From CAZHDI01 sp964531285 (GTDB lineage: Bacteria; Pseudomonadota; Alphaproteobacteria; JAJFIK01): DNA of 36,852 nt. Under the pieces are notes generated by a model, which worked only from the letters and a program-made list of their open reading frames with translations, made no database searches and was not told the origin of the DNA. The stretch lies in contig CAZHDI010000029.1 of assembly GCA_964531285.1 (NCBI GenBank), positions 1 to 36,852 on the forward strand, written 5' to 3'. The translations under genes were made by a program, and so were the position numbers. How positions within the stretch are numbered: position 1 is the first letter of the stretch; every line of letters begins with the position of its first letter. Of the stretch, positions 33,233 to 36,852 are shown piece after piece.

Positions 33233-33485
33233 ACGCTGAAAAATCGTTCAAAAATCACGCTGACATCTTGACGTTGTAGGCCGGATGCCGTTCCTTGCGC
33301 GTGCTCATCACGCGCGGGTGAAGCCATCCGGTTTCATGCGCACCCCGATGGCGGGGTCTCGCCATCACTCCTGCGCCCAAGCGGGTTTGTGCCAATCCGG
33401 GAAATATCCGGAGCGGACAAGCCGCAGAATCAGGGACAGTGCGGCCCAATCGCTGCCGGCGGACCGGTGCGCACACAGAACGTCT

Positions 33486-33526
33486 GCCTGTGCGGCAGGC
33501 GCCCGCGAGGCATGTGCCTGCGGGCG
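33486..33526 (+). promoter_or_regulatory. Tandem hairpins in the leader of the DUF481 gene
   Basis: Hairpin 1: GCCTG/CAGGC with a 5-nt loop (33486-33500). Hairpin 2: 7 bp CGCCCGC/GCGGGCG, one bulged G, then 4 bp AGGC/GCCT with an ATGT loop (33500-33526). They share base 33500. Hairpin 2 ends 22 nt before ATG 33549. Confidence 0.5.
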
Positions 33527-33548
33527 GTCATCGAAGAGGGGGCTCTTT

Positions 33549-34622
33549 ATGGTGAAGGCCGGCTGGTCAGGTGTACTGATCGCCTTTGGCCTGACCGTTG
33601 CGCTGACCGGCGCGGCGGGCCATCGCCTGTCCGCTGCAGAAGCCGCCGCAGAAGCCACCGCCGATCCCGCCCGCGTTCTGACCGGCGATGCCCGCAAAAT
33701 GGTCGAACTGGCTGCCAGCGAAGCGGCCAAGGGCGACAATCTCGATATGCTGACCGTCGCGGTCAAACTGGCCGCTCAAGCCGTTCCCAAGGCCAAGCCC
33801 GAAATCATGGCGATCGTTGCCCGGCTCGCACCCAATGCCGCACCGGCGGCGGCCTTTGCCCTCGATCTGCGGCCCCGCACGGCAGAGGCCGCGGTGGCCG
33901 CGGTCGGCGACGCCAAGGCAGAAGCGGCCGTCGCCGAGACCGTGACGAAGGCCCAGCAGCCGCGTTTCTGGTCGTTCGAGGGCTGGACGGGCAGCGCCGC
34001 TCTGAGCGGGTCGCAAAGCTCGGGCAATACGGAAGAATGGTCGCTCGGCGCATCGCTCGATGCCCAGCGGGCCCATGGGCGGTTTTCCTATGAGATCAAT
34101 CTCAATCTCGATCTGCAGACCGCCGACAGCGTGCGCTCCAAGGACCGCTGGATCGGCGCGCTTCAGACCAATTGGGACCTGACCGAGCGCACCTATCTCT
34201 ACGCCACCGGTCAGTATGAGCAGGATGCCTTTTCCGGCTTTGATTATCAGGCGCTGGTGTCGGCGGGTGCCGGTTACCGGATCGTCACGGACGACCGGGT
34301 GACCTGGCGTCTGCAGGCGGGTCCGAGCGGGCGCTACGATCTGCCGGAAAACGGCTCGGAGGGGGACCTGTCCGTCGGTGTGCTGATCGACAGCCGGACG
34401 ACGGCCAAGCTCACCGACACGGTGACCATGGTGAACGACCTGCAATTCTCGCAGGCCGAAGGCGGCTTCCGGGAAGTGCGCAATCTCATCAGCCTGGAGA
34501 TGCCGCTGATCGACCGGTTCGCGCTGCGTCTGTCCTATGATCAGCGGTTCCGGAACAAGCCCAATCCGGGGTTCCGCAAACTCGACACCACGACCAAGGC
34601 CGCCCTGGCCTATACCTTCTGA
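33549..34622 (+). CDS. DUF481-family outer-membrane protein
   Basis: A 357-residue protein starting at ATG 33549 after AGAGGGGG. The signal peptide is about residues 1-29 (AFGLTVALTGAAG core). Residues about 30-140 are an Ala-rich helical domain (VELAASEAAKGDNLDMLTVA and similar). From about residue 145 a DUF481 beta-barrel begins (GWTGSAALSGSQSSGNTEEW) with alternating strands, ending in the outer-membrane signature LAYTF with a terminal Phe. DUF481 (YdiY-like) barrels are salt- or stress-induced in E. coli, of unknown function. The helical N-terminal domain is an addition to the basic family. Confidence 0.85.
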   Translation: MVKAGWSGVLIAFGLTVALTGAAGHRLSAAEAAAEATADPARVLTGDARKMVELAASEAAKGDNLDMLTVAVKLAAQAVPKAKPEIMAIVARLAPNAAPAAAFALDLRPRTAEAAVAAVGDAKAEAAVAETVTKAQQPRFWSFEGWTGSAALSGSQSSGNTEEWSLGASLDAQRAHGRFSYEINLNLDLQTADSVRSKDRWIGALQTNWDLTERTYLYATGQYEQDAFSGFDYQALVSAGAGYRIVTDDRVTWRLQAGPSGRYDLPENGSEGDLSVGVLIDSRTTAKLTDTVTMVNDLQFSQAEGGFREVRNLISLEMPLIDRFALRLSYDQRFRNKPNPGFRKLDTTTKAALAYTF

Positions 34623-35216
34623 TCCCTCCAATCCGCATCGCCCCATCCGGCCCGTCGATTAGACCGCCCTGCGCTGCCGGTCGCTTCAATGTGATGGGTC
34701 CAGAATATCCCTACTGCGTGCATGGACATGTCCAGTCTGTCATGGCCCGCGGCTCACATTTGCCATTCCGGGGCAAGCGTTTTGGCGGGTTTTCCGGCGA
34801 AACCCGCGCAAAGGCGGACGATTGCCGCGGTTTGCGTGGTTGTGCTGACGGTTTAGGCATCACCAAATGAGAAATTGTTCATGAAACGCACGAAATTGGG
34901 TATAGACGCGTTACCAGTCGTCGCGTACCAACCGACGCGGACGGGGTATCAGCGTTGCGTTTGAACGCGCCGTGTTTCCATCTCGGGAACATGTCCGGTG
35001 ACGCGCCGACGAAACGGCCGCGGTCAAACGATCTTGAGGCTGCCTATTCGGTGTAGCCAAAACGCCCGAATCACCCACTAGAAGAGGCACGGGTTTGTGC
35101 CGTCGGGCATGCGCGCCCTTCGTCAAAGGATTGAGGTTCTGTGTTCCTGCCGGGGAGAACCCACATGATCCTAGTGAATGTCCTTCACTCCCCGGCGGTG
35201 TCCATGGGAGAACGAC
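34623..35216. other. Non-coding region upstream of the adhesin gene
   Basis: About 590 nt without a convincing gene. It contains a perfect 12-bp palindrome TGGACATGTCCA (34723-34734) and an 8-bp stem hairpin GCGGGTTT/AAACCCGC (34785-34807). A weak promoter candidate is TTCATG-17-TATAGA (34878-34906). A structured leader follows at 35149-35196. Confidence 0.45.
35135..35196 (+). promoter_or_regulatory. Structured leader with overlapping stems before the adhesin gene
   Basis: A perfect 9-bp stem GCCGGGGAG (35149-35157) / CTCCCCGGC (35188-35196) encloses a smaller AGTGAA/TTCACT hairpin (35173-35189). An alternative 6-bp stem GGTTCT (35135-35140) / AGAACC (35156-35161) uses two of the same bases. 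The ribosome site GGGAG and ATG 35217 follow about 10-20 nt later. I do not recognise a known riboswitch. Confidence 0.45.
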
Positions 35217-36852
35217 ATGGCGAATCTTGTTAACGGCCTCGGCGGCGATGCCGGTTTCGGCGAAAATTCCGTCGGTGTTGGCGACGATACTTTCCTAGGC
35301 GTCAATCTGTCGTTGCAGAGCGCGCTCGGCAACAGCCTGAAATTCGGCGACCAGACCGTCAGCTCCGTGCGCGTCAGCACCAACGGCTACATCGTTTTCA
35401 GCTCGTTCGCGGACGGCACTCTTGAAGGTGCCGACACGCTGCCCGGGCCGTTCGGCAACACCGGCTACATCGCTCCGTTCTTCGCGGACGGATCGACGGT
35501 TCCCGCGCCTGGCGGCCTGTTGCCGCTGACCCCGTCCGAAGGCGGCAACTCGCAGGGATCGAACCAGGTCTGGTACGACTTCAGCGGTGAGACGCTGACC
35601 ATCACCTGGGACGACATCGCGCCGTCGATGGACTCCGACTTCGACAATCTGAACGCCTTCCAGGTCATCATCACCGACCGCTCGAACGACCAGGCGGCCG
35701 GCGATTTCGACATCGAAATCCGTTACGAAGACGTTGAATGGGCGCAGGGCGAAGGCGAGGGCGACACCGTTGCCCTGGCGGGTCTGGGGGCCGGCGCGGG
35801 CAATCAGTTCGCCATCGATACGAGCGCCAACGAAGCCAATGTGCTTGCGCTGGAAGACACCGCCGGCAATACCGGCGAGGCCGGCCGCTGGTTCTTCGAA
35901 GTCCGCGACGGGGTGATCTCGGCGCCGGTGTTCCTGCCGACCCTCACGGTCAATGCCGATGAGCCGAGCGTCACCGAAGGCGCCGCCGGCACCAAGGACA
36001 TCACCTTCACCCTGACCCGCAGCGACAACACCGGCACGCTCGATGTGCCGTTCTCGGTCGACGGGTCCGGCGGCAACCCGGCCAATTCGGACGATGTCCA
36101 GGGCGCCCTGCCGCTCACGGGCACGGCCAGCTTCGCCGACGGCCAAAGCTCGGTTCAGGTCACGGTCACCATCACCGGCGACATTATTCCGGAAGACGAC
36201 GAAGAACTGGAGATCACGCTCGATCCGTTGAACACGCTCGACGGTGTGGTGCAGATCCTTCAGGCCACCGCCGTCACCACCATCGAGAATGACGATATTC
36301 CGGGCGTCAACAATGTGCCGGTGGCGCAGGACGATGATTTCGTGATCGCCGAAGACGGCGTGCTGGTCGGCAACCTGTTCTTCGACAACGGCAGCGGCAT
36401 CGATCAGGATGTCGACGGCGATCCGTTCGGCGCCTCGCTGCTGCTTCAGGCCAGCAACGGCATCGCGGCGGTGAATTCCAACGGCACCTTCACCTATACG
36501 CCGAATGAAGACTTCTCGGGCACCGACACCTTCACCTATTCGATCGTGGACAGCCCGGCGGTCGGCGATCCGGGGACGGACACGGCCACGGTGACCATCG
36601 TCGTCAATCCCGACAGCGATCCGGTGGCGCAGGACGACGACTTCACCACGGACGAGAACACCGCGATTGCCGGCAATGTCCTGACCGATAACGGCAACGG
36701 CATCGATCAGGATCCGGACGGCAATCCGGTGACCGTGACGGAAGTCAACGGTCTGGCCGGGAATGTCGGGGCGCAGATTGCGCTCGGGAACGGTCTTCTG
36801 ACCGTCGGTGCCAATGGTGCCTTCGCCTTCGATCCCAATGGCGGCTATCAGG
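35217..36852 (+). CDS. Large NIDO/Calx-beta/VCBS-like repeat adhesin (partial, runs off window)
   Basis: The frame starts at ATG 35217 after GGGAG and is still open at the last base (545 codons seen). There is no N-terminal signal peptide, which fits a type I (RTX-like) secreted protein with a C-terminal signal. Residues about 15-200 resemble a NIDO domain (STNGYIVF, IAPFFADGS, NQVWYDFSGETLTITW, FQVIITDR, DIEIRYEDVEW). Residues about 245-358 are a Calx-beta domain (ADEPSVTEGAAG, EDDEELEITLDPL, IENDD). Two cadherin/VCBS-like repeats follow, each opening with PVAQDDDF (about 369 and 470) and rich in GIDQDxDG calcium-type turns. More repeats are expected beyond the window. It is likely a surface or biofilm adhesin. 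Confidence 0.88.
   Translation, partial: MANLVNGLGGDAGFGENSVGVGDDTFLGVNLSLQSALGNSLKFGDQTVSSVRVSTNGYIVFSSFADGTLEGADTLPGPFGNTGYIAPFFADGSTVPAPGGLLPLTPSEGGNSQGSNQVWYDFSGETLTITWDDIAPSMDSDFDNLNAFQVIITDRSNDQAAGDFDIEIRYEDVEWAQGEGEGDTVALAGLGAGAGNQFAIDTSANEANVLALEDTAGNTGEAGRWFFEVRDGVISAPVFLPTLTVNADEPSVTEGAAGTKDITFTLTRSDNTGTLDVPFSVDGSGGNPANSDDVQGALPLTGTASFADGQSSVQVTVTITGDIIPEDDEELEITLDPLNTLDGVVQILQATAVTTIENDDIPGVNNVPVAQDDDFVIAEDGVLVGNLFFDNGSGIDQDVDGDPFGASLLLQASNGIAAVNSNGTFTYTPNEDFSGTDTFTYSIVDSPAVGDPGTDTATVTIVVNPDSDPVAQDDDFTTDENTAIAGNVLTDNGNGIDQDPDGNPVTVTEVNGLAGNVGAQIALGNGLLTVGANGAFAFDPNGGYQ

Larger units (their letters stand above)
33140..33548. other. Non-coding leader region of the DUF481 gene
   Basis: No gene is seen. 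It contains a perfect palindrome (33208-33232) and two adjacent hairpins (33486-33500 and 33500-33526) just ahead of the ribosome site GAAGAGGGGG of the next gene. Confidence 0.5.

Noticed and set aside
35149..35196. Reading the adhesin leader as a known c-di-GMP (GEMM) riboswitch
   Set aside because: The conserved GEMM core and tetraloop-receptor parts are missing; only the stems are there.

Overview
The window is GC-rich DNA from a Gram-negative bacterium, most likely an alphaproteobacterium. The fused BcsA-BcsB cellulose synthase with BcsD, the PQQ sugar dehydrogenase, the DUF481 and YbjN proteins and the strong third-position GC bias all fit. The order cannot be fixed from the sequence. 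No rRNA, tRNA, CRISPR array or insertion sequence was seen. One 100-base run of N (11546-11645) interrupts a gene.

Layout: (1) 1-5098 holds small secreted or unknown proteins: a cut secreted protein, a YbjN protein, an EF-hand protein, an AhpD-like protein, a 72-residue protein, an SH3b protein, a membrane-anchored protein and a sterol desaturase-family hydroxylase. (2) 5354-8885 is an exopolysaccharide export pair: a Wza-like lipoprotein with a long acidic linker, then a Wzc-like chain-length regulator/BY-kinase. (3) 8889-14951 is a metabolic island. A FabD-like acyltransferase overlaps by four bases a fused alpha-beta 2-oxoacid dehydrogenase E1. These are followed by a Spinster-like MFS transporter and a divergent cytochrome P450. 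(4) 15902-26945 is a complete cellulose operon (bcsR/P-like, bcsQ, fused bcsAB, bcsC, bcsD). It is preceded by about 950 bases of non-coding DNA with a sigma-54-like promoter and ends at a strong intrinsic terminator. The cellulase bcsZ faces it from the other strand. (5) 28584-31869 holds a PQQ sugar dehydrogenase, a small membrane protein, a TetR regulator and a prephenate dehydrogenase-like protein. (6) 32321-36852 holds a WecG/TagA/CpsF glycosyltransferase, a DUF481 outer-membrane protein and the start of a large NIDO/Calx-beta repeat adhesin.

Taken together, the cellulose operon, the Wza/Wzc pair, the CpsF-type glycosyltransferase and the adhesin look like a surface-attachment and matrix region. 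The main oddities are four. The BcsA PilZ domain lacks both c-di-GMP motifs. A complete bcsB start (ribosome site, Met, signal peptide) lies inside the bcsAB fusion. The FabD-like protein keeps its Ser-His dyad but has lost the malonyl-binding Arg. Structured leaders precede the last two genes.
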